A stretch of DNA of 7,699 bases from Dokdonella_A sp038237055 (lineage in GTDB: Bacteria > Pseudomonadota > Gammaproteobacteria > Xanthomonadales > Rhodanobacteraceae), in the NCBI GenBank assembly GCA_038237055.1, contig JBBRZD010000151.1, forward strand, positions 1 to 7,699, written 5' to 3'. This document shows, in pieces, positions 1 through 7,384 of the stretch (position 1 is its first letter; each line of letters starts with the position of its first letter). The notes under the pieces are model-generated. The model had not been told where the DNA came from. It ran no database searches and saw nothing but the letters and a program-made list of their open reading frames with translations. The position numbers were made by a program, and so were the translations under genes.

Positions 1-258
1 TCCCTGTGTCAGCCACGCCAGCGCAGCAAACACGACTGGCGTCAGCAACAGCGGCAACCAAGCGTGCGCCGCCAGGATTCGCTGGAACCCTGAAAATGCG
101 AAATCGCTGGTTTTCGCAAATGCGATCGCGGCAAGGCCCACGAGGATGCCGCCCATCCACAATGCCGCTCGTCGCCGCCATTGGGTGGGCGCAAACAAAT
201 CATGCTCACGCAAAGCGCGCACTCGCGCCTGAGCACGTCGGGAAAAGGAATCTGGCAT
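1..258 (-). CDS. ClC-family chloride channel / H+/Cl- antiporter, N-terminal part (runs off left edge)
   Basis: An open frame of 86 codons reads from an ATG at 258 to the window edge without a stop. The product starts with a basic cytoplasmic stretch (SFSRRAQARVRALREH, then WRRR). A first hydrophobic helix follows at about residues 37-52 (LWMGGILVGLAAIAFA). After a polar loop, a second helix begins at WLPLLLTPVVFAALAWL (about 67-83). This order, with the LVGL(A)AIAFAK core and a second helix ending in AWLT, matches the start of bacterial ClC proteins. In that family the selectivity motif GSGIP should follow just outside the window. ClC proteins exchange or conduct chloride across the inner membrane. 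The Shine-Dalgarno match is weak (GGTAAG, 9 nt upstream). The gene lies 80 bp downstream of the tRNA, same strand. The family call rests on the N-terminus only; no catalytic or selectivity residue is visible. Confidence 0.72.
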   Translation of the reverse strand, partial: MPDSFSRRAQARVRALREHDLFAPTQWRRRAALWMGGILVGLAAIAFAKTSDFAFSGFQRILAAHAWLPLLLTPVVFAALAWLTQG

Positions 259-338
259 CGTATGGCTTACCGCATCGTTAGCTAAGTGGATCTCGCCCTG
301 TCGTCGGTTGATCCAGATGCCTCGCCGACATCTTGAAG

Positions 339-414
339 TGGTGGGCCCGCTCGGATTCGAACCGAGGACCAAGGGATTATGAGTCCCCTGCACTAACCGC
401 TGTGCTACAGGCCC
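339..414 (-). tRNA. tRNA with CAU anticodon, probably tRNA-Ile2 (lysidine-modified, reads AUA)
   Basis: The 76-nt minus-strand sequence folds as a complete cloverleaf with encoded CCA (339-341). The acceptor stem is GGGCCTG/CGGGCCC with one G-U pair, the D-stem GCAC/GTGC, the anticodon stem GGGGA/TCCCT, the loop CTCATAA, and the T-arm CTCGG-TTCGAAT-CCGAG. The anticodon CAU is at 381-379. CAU occurs in initiator Met, elongator Met and Ile2 tRNAs. The acceptor stem has C4-G69 and C5-G68, reported as positive determinants for TilS, which converts C34 to lysidine. The anticodon arm closely resembles E. coli ileX as I recall it. In E. coli ileX also lies near rpoD, as here. G1-C72 pairing argues against initiator tRNA. 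No convincing sigma-70 promoter precedes it; an isolated TAGAAT at 504-499 has no matching -35. No clear terminator lies in the 80 bp after it. That it is a tRNA is nearly certain; Ile2 over Met is likely. Confidence 0.93.
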
Positions 415-595
415 ACAAAGACTGGCGAACTTACCGGAAACAAGCAGAGGCACGCGCGCATCAAAACCGCACTGCATTCCGCCCGAGGGTAAGCGTACAT
501 TCTAAACCAGCGGCGGCAGCCTGCGTGGGCCCGCGTTCAAGCATCGAGCAGCGCAGCGCGCCTGCGAGCATCGCTTCATACCTGCGTTCACGCTG

Positions 596-649
596 CGAGC
601 GATCCGTTCGGAATGAAACAGTAGTTTCCCATGGATGCATGATCGCTCG
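596..649. repeat. Interrupted inverted repeat with a nested small hairpin
   Basis: CGAGCGATC at 596-604 is perfectly complementary to GATCGCTCG at 641-649, a 9-bp stem around a 36-base loop. Inside the loop, GAAAC (615-619) and GTTTC (624-628) form a second perfect stem with the tetraloop AGTA. The nested arrangement could fold on either strand. No run of T follows either arm, so a classical terminator is unlikely. It lies just beyond the putative rpoD terminator and 180 bp upstream of the tRNA, so it could belong to a tRNA leader, an unannotated small RNA or a protein-binding site. No function is established. Confidence 0.45.
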
Positions 650-664
650 GAACCACCCAACGAC

Positions 665-694
665 AAACGCCCGCGGCACTAACCGCAGGCGTTT
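665..694 (-). terminator. Putative terminator of rpoD, possibly bidirectional
   Basis: A 12-bp stem with one C-A mismatch (AAACGCCCGCGG against CCGCAGGCGTTT) closes a 6-base loop about 49 bp after the rpoD stop. On the minus strand only a short GTTTG tract follows the stem. On the plus strand the tail is a better TTTTCTTTC. It is therefore assigned to rpoD by position, with a weak U-tract in that direction. The stem is GC-rich and the position is typical of an intrinsic terminator. Confidence 0.6.
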
Positions 695-742
695 TCTTTC
701 AAGCTTTCGCGATGTCCGGCGCGGCTCGCGCCGCCGCCGACA

Positions 743-2593
<1,851 letters not shown>

Positions 2594-2629
2594 GTGGATT
2601 CCGGATGTGCTGTACGGCAAAGGAAAAAG

Positions 2630-2635
2630 AGTATA
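2630..2635 (-). promoter_or_regulatory. Candidate -10 box of rpoD
   Basis: TATACT on the minus strand matches TATAAT at five of six positions. Transcription starting about 7 bases on would give a leader of roughly 30 nt before the rpoD ATG at 2593. No good -35 lies 16-18 bp upstream; a TTGACG at 2648-2643 is only 7 bp away, too close to pair with it. Either an activator helps, or another promoter is used, such as read-through from dtd. Confidence 0.35.
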
Positions 2636-2655
2636 GGAGCCGCGTCAAGGGGCGG

Positions 2656-2669
2656 CGGGATTTCAAGCA
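2656..2669. repeat. Direct repeat copy 1 upstream of rpoD
   Basis: CGGGATTTCAAGCA differs from the copy at 2762-2775 by a single base (A for G at the tenth position). The copies have the same orientation and are 106 bp apart. This one lies about 20 bp upstream of the candidate rpoD -10 box, where an operator or activator site could act, and it overlaps the left arm of the 2667-2686 hairpin. Confidence 0.5.
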
Positions 2670-2686
2670 ATGCCCTCCAGCATTGC
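2667..2686. repeat. Small perfect hairpin upstream of rpoD
   Basis: GCAATGC (2667-2673) and GCATTGC (2680-2686) form a 7-bp perfect stem with a 6-base loop. In minus-strand RNA the loop reads UGGAGG, a Shine-Dalgarno-like sequence. No T-tract follows, so it is not an intrinsic terminator. It lies upstream of the candidate rpoD -10 box, so it would be transcribed only by read-through from dtd or by a more distal promoter. Otherwise it could act as a palindromic protein site. Confidence 0.4.
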
Positions 2687-2761
2687 GAGCTGCTGAGCAA
2701 CCAACCAAGGATTGCCGGGCCGGAGGACCCACCATGGACGGTTTTCATTCGTGATCCTTCA

Positions 2762-2775
2762 CGGGATTTCGAGCA
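2762..2775. repeat. Direct repeat copy 2 between dtd and rpoD
   Basis: CGGGATTTCGAGCA is the second copy of the 14-bp repeat at 2656-2669, with one mismatch. It lies about 80 bp downstream of the dtd stop codon. The 106-bp separation is close to ten turns of B-form DNA, which would put both copies on the same face of the helix. The binding function is inference only. Confidence 0.5.
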
Positions 2776-2853
2776 GCGCCGCACGAGATTGACGCCTGGT
2801 GCCGCTCTCCGCTTTTTTGGCTAACCAACCGCCCAACAACGGCTAGCCGACCC

Positions 2854-3294
2854 TCAACGCACTTCTAACCAAAACGTAACCGGTCCGTCGTTGACCAGAT
2901 GGACCTCCATATGGGCGCCAAAGCGACCGATTTCCACCCTTTCATGCAGCTCGTGCGCCAATTCGACCAATCGCGCGAACCAGCGCTCCGCGTCTTCCGG
3001 AGTCGCCGCGGTCGAGAACCCCGGGCGCATTCCCGAACGCGTGTCCGCCGCCAGCGTGAATTGCGAGACCAGCAACAGACCGCCGCCCGTATCGCTGAGC
3101 GAGCGATTCATCCGGCCCTGTGCGTCGGCGAACACGCGATAGCCGAGGATGCGTTCGAACAGACGTCGGACCTGTGCTTCGCCGTCGTGCGGCTGCACCG
3201 CGACCAAGGCGAGCAAACCGTTGCCGATCGCACCCACAACTTCTGCCGCGACCTCGACGCGCGCTGCGCTCACGCGCTGGATCAAGGCAATCAT
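2854..3294 (-). CDS. dtd: D-aminoacyl-tRNA deacylase (Dtd)
   Basis: The 146-residue product has the usual length for bacterial Dtd. This cytosolic homodimeric proofreading enzyme hydrolyses D-amino acids (and glycine from mischarged tRNA-Ala) off tRNA, keeping D-residues out of proteins. It starts MIALIQRVSAARVEV, a typical N-terminus. It carries the two family signatures: SQFTLAADTRSGMRPGF at 77-93, with Thr80 at the catalytic-pocket position, and NDGPVTFWLEV at 135-145, containing the Gly-cisPro pair (137-138) that enforces chirality. The frame extends 9 codons further, but the ATG at 3294 is chosen because AGGAG (3305-3301) lies six bases ahead and it yields the standard N-terminus. The gene is divergent from the acyltransferase gene across 120 bp. 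A TTGACC at 3349-3344 with a poor GAGGAT at 3325-3320 is a weak promoter candidate. No clear terminator separates it from rpoD, so read-through into rpoD is possible. Confidence 0.96.
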   Translation of the reverse strand: MIALIQRVSAARVEVAAEVVGAIGNGLLALVAVQPHDGEAQVRRLFERILGYRVFADAQGRMNRSLSDTGGGLLLVSQFTLAADTRSGMRPGFSTAATPEDAERWFARLVELAHELHERVEIGRFGAHMEVHLVNDGPVTFWLEVR

Positions 3295-3300
3295 GGGGCT

Positions 3301-3305
3301 CTCCT
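3301..3305 (-). promoter_or_regulatory. Ribosome binding site fixing the dtd start
   Basis: AGGAG on the minus strand with a six-base spacer to the ATG at 3294. It lies inside the longer open frame and supports starting at Met-Ile-Ala-Leu rather than nine codons upstream. Confidence 0.75.
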
Positions 3306-3414
3306 GCACTCGGGCGCGCATCCTCGCCGCCGCACTGCGTTGCGGTCAACGTGCACACTGCCCTTACAACCGCTACCTTCATGAGCCCATCACCGTGATA
3401 AACCTGCCGCCTGC

Positions 3415-4287
3415 ATGAATTCCACTCGCCTTTCCTGGTCCGTCGCACTGTTTCATGGGAGCTTGCGGATCGCCGGTCGCCTGCCGCTGCGCGTGCTGCA
3501 CGGATTTGGCGCCGCGTTTGGTTGGGCCCTGTGGTATCTCGGCGGCCGCTCGCGACGGGTCATCGAACGCAATCTGTCATTGGTAGTAACGCAAGAGAGG
3601 GACAAAACCAGACACGTTCTCGGTAAAAAAGTGATCGCCGAAACCGGAAAGGCACTGGCCGAGATTGCAAAAATCTGGGGAAACCGCCCCGAAGCCGCGC
3701 TGGCGTTGATTCGCGAAGTGCGTGGCGAGGCGTTGTTCACCGCCGCGCTGGCGCAGGGAACTGGCTTGATCGTCGCTGCACCGCACCTTGGCTGCTGGGA
3801 ATTGCTCAACTACTGGCTTGCGTCGCGCACGCCACTGGCGATCCTGTATCGCGCGCCACGCCACGCGCTGGTAGAACCACTGTTGCTCAAGGCGCGTGGC
3901 GCGATGCCGGTCGAGCAGGTCCGTGCCGAAGGCGCCGGCGTGCGCACGTTATACAAACGACTTGCGGCCGGCGGGGTAGTCGGGATCCTGCCCGATCAGC
4001 GGCCGCGCGGCGGCGAAGGCGTCATGGCGCCGTTCTTCGGCGTCCCGGCTTCGACCATGGTGCTGCTGCCGCGGCTGGCACAGCGCACGGGCGCGACGGT
4101 GCTCTTTAGTTTCATCGAACGCCTGCCGCACGGCACGGGCTATCGCCTGCATTTCCTGCCCGCGCCGGATGCGATCGCCGACACCGACCTCGATCTCTCG
4201 TGCAGCGCGCTCAACCGCGGCGTGGAAGACTGCGTGCGGCTTGCCTTCACGCAATATCAGTGGACCTACAAGCGCTTTCCGGACTGA
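3415..4287 (+). CDS. Lipid A biosynthesis acyltransferase (LpxL/HtrB family)
   Basis: The 290-residue protein belongs to the LpxL/LpxM late acyltransferases. These inner-membrane-associated enzymes move an acyl chain, usually laurate or myristate from acyl-ACP, onto lipid A precursors. The HX4E catalytic motif is HLGCWE (His124 to Glu129). Downstream are the family blocks LPDQRPRGGEGVMAPFFGVPA (192-212, Asp194) and the C-terminal QYQWTYKRF (280-288). The N-terminus (about 20-43) has the usual membrane-associated hydrophobic stretch, followed by RRVIERNLSL. The ATG at 3415 has no recognisable Shine-Dalgarno sequence. A TGATAAA at 3396-3402 could be a -10 box giving a very short or absent leader, but there is no good -35. 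It is the only plus-strand gene here, divergent from dtd and convergent with the operon ending at 4352. A weak GTGCG/CGCAC hairpin lies after the stop, without a T-tract. Which acyl position it modifies cannot be told from sequence, so lpxL is not assigned firmly. Confidence 0.93.
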   Translation: MNSTRLSWSVALFHGSLRIAGRLPLRVLHGFGAAFGWALWYLGGRSRRVIERNLSLVVTQERDKTRHVLGKKVIAETGKALAEIAKIWGNRPEAALALIREVRGEALFTAALAQGTGLIVAAPHLGCWELLNYWLASRTPLAILYRAPRHALVEPLLLKARGAMPVEQVRAEGAGVRTLYKRLAAGGVVGILPDQRPRGGEGVMAPFFGVPASTMVLLPRLAQRTGATVLFSFIERLPHGTGYRLHFLPAPDAIADTDLDLSCSALNRGVEDCVRLAFTQYQWTYKRFPD

Positions 4288-4351
4288 GCGTGCGTGATCG
4301 ATTTTCGCACCGACAACGGCTCCTGTGGCAAGGCACTGCGGCGGGTCGAAT

Positions 4352-4951
4352 TCAATGTTGGCGACGTTCGATCGAATCGACCAGCATGAGCTCGCACGCA
4401 CCGCCGCCGCTGTCGTCGCGACGCAGCGAACTGGTCCAGCTCCAGCCGTCACGACGTTTTGCCTGCACCAGCTGACCATGCATCGTGACGATTTCACCGA
4501 TGCGCACCTGCGCCAGCGCGCGTGCGGCGGTGGCATCCGCTGGAATCATGTGCATGTTCGCGGCTGAGCGCACGATCTCATCGGCGGGCATCGGCGAGGC
4601 GTCCTTCCAGCGATACGTGAAGTAGCGGGCGGACTGGGAAAGCTCGAGTTTGGCGATGACGTCGTTGTCGGACATGCGCTTCCAGCCGACCGCAAGATCG
4701 GTGGGCGCCAGCGCGCTGCCGCCATCGAAGGAATAATCCTGTCGCGACAGCACGCGTGCTTCGATCGCGTAGTCGGCCAACGGGGTGAGTTCGTAGTCGC
4801 CGTGTCGGATCGGCGTGCGGTTTGCCGGATCGGTCTGCAAGGGCTCGCTGTCGACGAGAACACCGGGCGCCTGTGAAATCGGACGGTGCAAGAACCAGTT
4901 GGCCGCACCCAGCAACGACAGCGCGCACAGGAAGATGACGGCCGGGCGCAT
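4352..4951 (-). CDS. Membrane-anchored protein of unknown function, last gene of bdhA-patatin operon
   Basis: The 199-residue product starts with an uncleaved-looking signal anchor, AVIFLCALSLLGAANWFL (residues 4-21), so the rest probably lies in the periplasm. The soluble part is a single compact domain with several striking blocks: RQDYSFDGGSALAPTDLAVGW (70-90), RYFTYRW (109-115), EIVRSAANMHMIPA (125-138), and DGWSWTSSLRRDD with GGGACELMLV (168-191). It resembles conserved proteobacterial hypothetical proteins as I recall them, but I cannot name a function. Only one Cys (186) is present and no metal-binding or hydrolase motif is evident. The ATG at 4951 lies 7 bp after the TAG of the TPR gene and lacks a clear ribosome binding site, so translation is likely coupled. 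The conserved-looking blocks, normal GC use and tight spacing make it a real gene. It converges on the acyltransferase gene with 64 bp between the stops. Confidence 0.85.
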   Translation of the reverse strand: MRPAVIFLCALSLLGAANWFLHRPISQAPGVLVDSEPLQTDPANRTPIRHGDYELTPLADYAIEARVLSRQDYSFDGGSALAPTDLAVGWKRMSDNDVIAKLELSQSARYFTYRWKDASPMPADEIVRSAANMHMIPADATAARALAQVRIGEIVTMHGQLVQAKRRDGWSWTSSLRRDDSGGGACELMLVDSIERRQH

Positions 4952-4958
4952 GCGTGCG

Positions 4959-5315
4959 CTAATGCGTGGCCGGCTTGTGCAGGCGGCGCAGGAAAACGGT
5001 CATCTCCTTCGCCGCCTGCTCATCGCCGCGTTCGCGCGCGACGCCGATGCCGCGCTGGAAGGCCGAGACCGCGCCGGCGCTGTCGCCACTATCGACGAGG
5101 GCGCGGCCGAGCATCTTCCAGGCGGCGGAATAGTTCGCATCGAACGCAACCGCCTCGCGGAACGCCGTCACCGCTCCGATCGCATCGCCGTGGCAAAGCA
5201 AGGCGTTGCCGAGCGAAAAGCGCAACAAGGCGCCGTCACGCGGTCCACCAAGTTGCGCACGCAGGCGGGCGATGAAGTCCTGATCCATGCCGCCATCATC
5301 GCGCGCTTCGGACAT
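4959..5315 (-). CDS. Small tetratricopeptide (TPR) repeat protein
   Basis: The product is about 118 residues and is essentially two TPR units of 34 residues each. These are at 29-62 (ALLRFSLGNALLCHGD..AVTAFREAVAFDANY) and 63-96 (SAAWKMLGRALVDSGD..AVSAFQRGIGVARER). Both show the W/L-L-G-A-G-A-F-A helix pattern of TPR. A charged capping helix follows (EQAAKEMTVFLRRL). There is no signal peptide, so it should be cytosolic and act as a protein-binding adaptor; its partner is unknown. The start is uncertain: an in-frame TTG at 5339 directly abuts the patatin stop, and ATGs lie at 5315 and 5288. None has a good ribosome binding site. 5315 is chosen as a compromise, and 5288 (Met-Asp-Gln-Asp-Phe) is nearly as likely. 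It sits 24 bp after the patatin stop and 7 bp before the unknown membrane-anchored gene. Confidence 0.88.
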   Translation of the reverse strand: MSEARDDGGMDQDFIARLRAQLGGPRDGALLRFSLGNALLCHGDAIGAVTAFREAVAFDANYSAAWKMLGRALVDSGDSAGAVSAFQRGIGVARERGDEQAAKEMTVFLRRLHKPATH

Positions 5316-5339
5316 CTGTGCAGCCGGCTTTACGTTCAA

Positions 5340-6605
5340 TTACGCATCGCGTGCGCGACGGTGGACATCGTGCGTGATCGCGCCAACACGGCGCGGCGGC
5401 GGTTCGAAGAACTGCGGTTGCGCCAAGCTGGCGCGCATGTCGGCCACGCCGCTCGCCCAATGCTCACGCATGGTCGCCGCGGCGAACGCGTAATCCTTGT
5501 ACTGCTCCTCGTCGTGTTTGGCCTGATAGATCAGGTGGATCACGTTGAATACGCGATCGCACAGCCACGGCTGCAGATCGACCAGCAGGTTGGCCGGAAG
5601 ATGCTTCGATGGTACCTGCTCCAGCAGCAGTCCGAGCGCGGCGCGCAGCTTCTGCTGGCGCGCGACCACATCGGTGCCGAAGCGCGTGCGGCTTGAATAC
5701 TGGATGTCCTTCTGCCGCTCCATCACCTCGGCCATCGTCTTGGGCAAGGCCCCGCCCGCACTCCACAAATCGACCTGCAGCAGCAAGCTGTCGTGGCGCG
5801 GATCGGATTCGAGCACGTAGTCAAGCGGCGTGTTCGAAACGGTGCCGCCGTCCCAGTAGGACTCACCGTCGATGACCACCGCAGGGAACGCTGGCGGCAA
5901 GGCCCCGGACGCGACGATGTGCTCAGCGCGCAGGCTTTCGAGCGCGGAATCGAAGTACCGCACGTTGCCGGTGCGCGCATTGGCGGCGCCGACCGAAAGG
6001 CGCACATCGCCATGATTGATGCGGTCGAAATCGACGAGCCGCTCCAGCGTCGCCTTGAGCGGGGAGGTGTCGTAGAAACTGGTCGCCGCCGCGCTGCCAT
6101 CCGCATACAAGAACGGCGATATCGGACGCGGGGTGTAGAAACCGCGTTGTCCGTGCGTAATGGCACCGATCGCGCTCAGCGCGCTCATCCATGCGCCCAG
6201 CGACGCACTCGGCGGCAGCCAGTCCGCCATCTCGGCAGCCGCATTGAAGGACCACGCGAAGTCGCCAGCCGGCTCGCAAATCGTGCTCCAGAATTCGCGC
6301 AGGCGGTCAACGCGGTGTTCCGGCGCATTGCCGGCGATGATCGCCGCATTGATCGCGCCGATCGACGTGCCGGCAAACCAGGTCGGGCGTATGCCCGATT
6401 CGTGCAAGGCCTCGTAAACGCCGCACTGGTACGAGCCGAGCGCACCTCCGCCCTGCAACACCAGCGCGACTGTCTGGTAGTGCTTTGAGGACTCAAGCGG
6501 AGTGGCGCCAACAGTACGCTTGGCGGGCGCTGGAGGCACATCGCGCGATGCGCGTTCGCGCTGCACCTTGCGCTGCGCGGCAGTGCGCGTGCGTGGCGGC
6601 GTCAT
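5340..6605 (-). CDS. Patatin-like phospholipase / acyl hydrolase with C-terminal extension (DUF3734-type)
   Basis: A 421-residue Ser-Asp dyad hydrolase. The first 40 residues are basic and disordered-looking. The patatin domain spans about 45-265: oxyanion-hole motif GGGALG (52-57), nucleophile motif GTSIG (79-83, Ser81), and WDGGTVSNTP (251-260) with catalytic Asp252. All residues needed for activity are present. A long C-terminal region (about 300-400) with HLIYQAKHDEEQYKDYAF resembles the DUF3734 extension of bacterial patatin proteins. No signal peptide is seen, so it is probably cytosolic or peripheral. The ATG at 6605 overlaps the bdhA stop as ATGA and has GGAG (6615-6612) six bases ahead. 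This is preferred over the in-frame extension into bdhA to 6686. The substrate is not visible from sequence. Coupling to 3-hydroxybutyrate dehydrogenase suggests an ester of 3-hydroxyacids, such as polyhydroxybutyrate, or lipids, but this is inference. Confidence 0.93.
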   Translation of the reverse strand: MTPPRTRTAAQRKVQRERASRDVPPAPAKRTVGATPLESSKHYQTVALVLQGGGALGSYQCGVYEALHESGIRPTWFAGTSIGAINAAIIAGNAPEHRVDRLREFWSTICEPAGDFAWSFNAAAEMADWLPPSASLGAWMSALSAIGAITHGQRGFYTPRPISPFLYADGSAAATSFYDTSPLKATLERLVDFDRINHGDVRLSVGAANARTGNVRYFDSALESLRAEHIVASGALPPAFPAVVIDGESYWDGGTVSNTPLDYVLESDPRHDSLLLQVDLWSAGGALPKTMAEVMERQKDIQYSSRTRFGTDVVARQQKLRAALGLLLEQVPSKHLPANLLVDLQPWLCDRVFNVIHLIYQAKHDEEQYKDYAFAAATMREHWASGVADMRASLAQPQFFEPPPRRVGAITHDVHRRARDA

Positions 6606-7384
6606 TGCATGCTCCAGCCGTGGCTCACGATGAGGCTCTGGCCGGTCAATGCATTCGTCTCGAAGCCGGCGAAGAACAACGCGCATGCAGCGACGTCGTC
6701 AACCGTTGTGAACTCGCCATCGACCGTGTCCTTGAGCATGATTTTCTTCACGACGTCGTCCTCTGAAATGCCAAATGATTTTGCCTGCTCCGGAATCTGC
6801 TTCTCCACCAGCGGCGTGCGCACGAAGCCGGGACAGATCACGTTCGCACGCACGCCATGCTCGGCGCCTTCCTTCGCGATCACCTTGGCCAGCCCGATCA
6901 AGCCGTGCTTGGCGGTCACGTAAGGCGCCTTTAGTTTCGAGGCTTCCTTGGAATGCACCGAGCCCATGTAGATGATCGCGCCGCCGCGACCGCGCGCGTA
7001 CATATGACGCAGGCACGCACGCGTAGTCAGGAACGCGCCGTCGACATGGATCGCCATCAGCTTCTTCCAATCGGCGTAGGAAAAACTTTCGACCGGATTG
7101 ACGATCTGGATGCCCGCGTTGGAAACAAGGATATCCACCTGGCCGAACTGCTTCACGACTGCATCGACACCCGCATCGACCGCCTGCTCATCGGTGACAT
7201 CCATTGCGATGCCGATCGCCTTGGCGCCCTTGTCCGCCAGTTCCTTCGCGGTGGCGTTCGCGCCATCGGGGTTGAGGTCCGCGATCGCGACCGCGGCGCC
7301 ATTGTGCGCATAGACCTCGGCGATACGCTTGCCGATGCCGCTCGCCCCGCCGGTCACGATTGCCACTTTGCCGTCGAGTTGCAT
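6602..7384 (-). CDS. bdhA: D-3-hydroxybutyrate dehydrogenase (SDR family)
   Basis: The 260-residue classical short-chain dehydrogenase/reductase has exactly the usual length of bacterial D-3-hydroxybutyrate dehydrogenases, which interconvert D-3-hydroxybutyrate and acetoacetate with NAD. The Rossmann motif is TGGASGIG (11-18), Asp36 in IADLN favours NAD over NADP, and NAG is at 89-91. The catalytic set is Ser142, Tyr155 and Lys159 (YVTAK). The residues that set HBDH apart from other SDRs are also present: Gln93 (NAGIQ), His144, Lys152, Gln196 (VEKQI) and Trp257 near the C-terminus. They match the substrate-binding set described for the Pseudomonas fragi enzyme as I recall it, apart from Phe187 where that enzyme has Trp. 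The ATG at 7384 is chosen over an upstream in-frame start at 7480: it gives the standard N-terminus MQLDGKVAIVTGG and has AGGA (7396-7393) eight bases ahead. The stop overlaps the patatin start. It lies 101 bp after the NtrX-like gene. Confidence 0.93.
   Translation of the reverse strand: MQLDGKVAIVTGGASGIGKRIAEVYAHNGAAVAIADLNPDGANATAKELADKGAKAIGIAMDVTDEQAVDAGVDAVVKQFGQVDILVSNAGIQIVNPVESFSYADWKKLMAIHVDGAFLTTRACLRHMYARGRGGAIIYMGSVHSKEASKLKAPYVTAKHGLIGLAKVIAKEGAEHGVRANVICPGFVRTPLVEKQIPEQAKSFGISEDDVVKKIMLKDTVDGEFTTVDDVAACALFFAGFETNALTGQSLIVSHGWSMQ
6612..6615 (-). promoter_or_regulatory. Ribosome binding site of the patatin gene inside bdhA
   Basis: GGAG on the minus strand lies within the last codons of bdhA, six bases before the patatin ATG at 6605. 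With the ATGA stop/start overlap it supports coupled translation and decides between the short and the extended patatin start. Confidence 0.7.

Larger units (their letters stand above)
415..742. other. Spacer between tRNA and rpoD, no protein gene seen
   Basis: This 328-base stretch holds the putative rpoD terminator (665-694) and an interrupted inverted repeat (arms 596-604 and 641-649). I see no credible coding region: open frames crossing it have no ribosome binding site and resemble no protein I know, and one reads straight through the tRNA. A TAGAAT hexamer on the minus strand at 504-499 could be a tRNA -10 box, but there is no -35 at a usable distance. A 10-base sequence of the tRNA acceptor region, GTGGGCCCGC, recurs at 525-534 in the same orientation, probably by chance. 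Confidence 0.6.

Noticed and set aside
525..534. GTGGGCCCGC, a copy of the tRNA acceptor end at 341-350, as a tRNA remnant or att site
   Set aside because: Only 10 bases match, they contain the palindrome GGGCCC, the flanks do not align with a tRNA, and no integrase or element is nearby.
2594..2620. N-terminal extension of RpoD to a TTG at 2620
   Set aside because: There is no ribosome binding site, the TTG lies at the candidate promoter, and the ATG at 2593 gives the expected N-terminus.
2643..2667. Heat-shock (sigma-32) promoter for rpoD based on CTTGAAA at 2667-2661
   Set aside because: The -35 match is good, but a CCCC-type -10 lies only 8 bases away instead of the required 11-16, so the pair does not fit.
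2734..2754. Plus-strand mini-ORF MDGFHS behind a GGAGG sequence
   Set aside because: It is six codons long with no plus-strand gene downstream for a leader to regulate; the ribosome-site match is probably chance.
2812..2850. Terminator for dtd near the A6/T6 run and GGCTA/TAGCC repeats
   Set aside because: The repeats are 5 bp with a long loop, and on the coding strand the run after them is A, not T.
5316..5339. TTG start for the TPR protein at 5339
   Set aside because: The TTG directly abuts the patatin stop with no Shine-Dalgarno sequence, and the extra residues are not part of the TPR fold. It cannot be fully excluded as a coupled start.
6606..6686. N-terminal extension of the patatin protein into bdhA
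   Set aside because: The ATGA overlap at 6605 with GGAG six bases ahead is a much better start, and the extension only reads bdhA codons in another frame.
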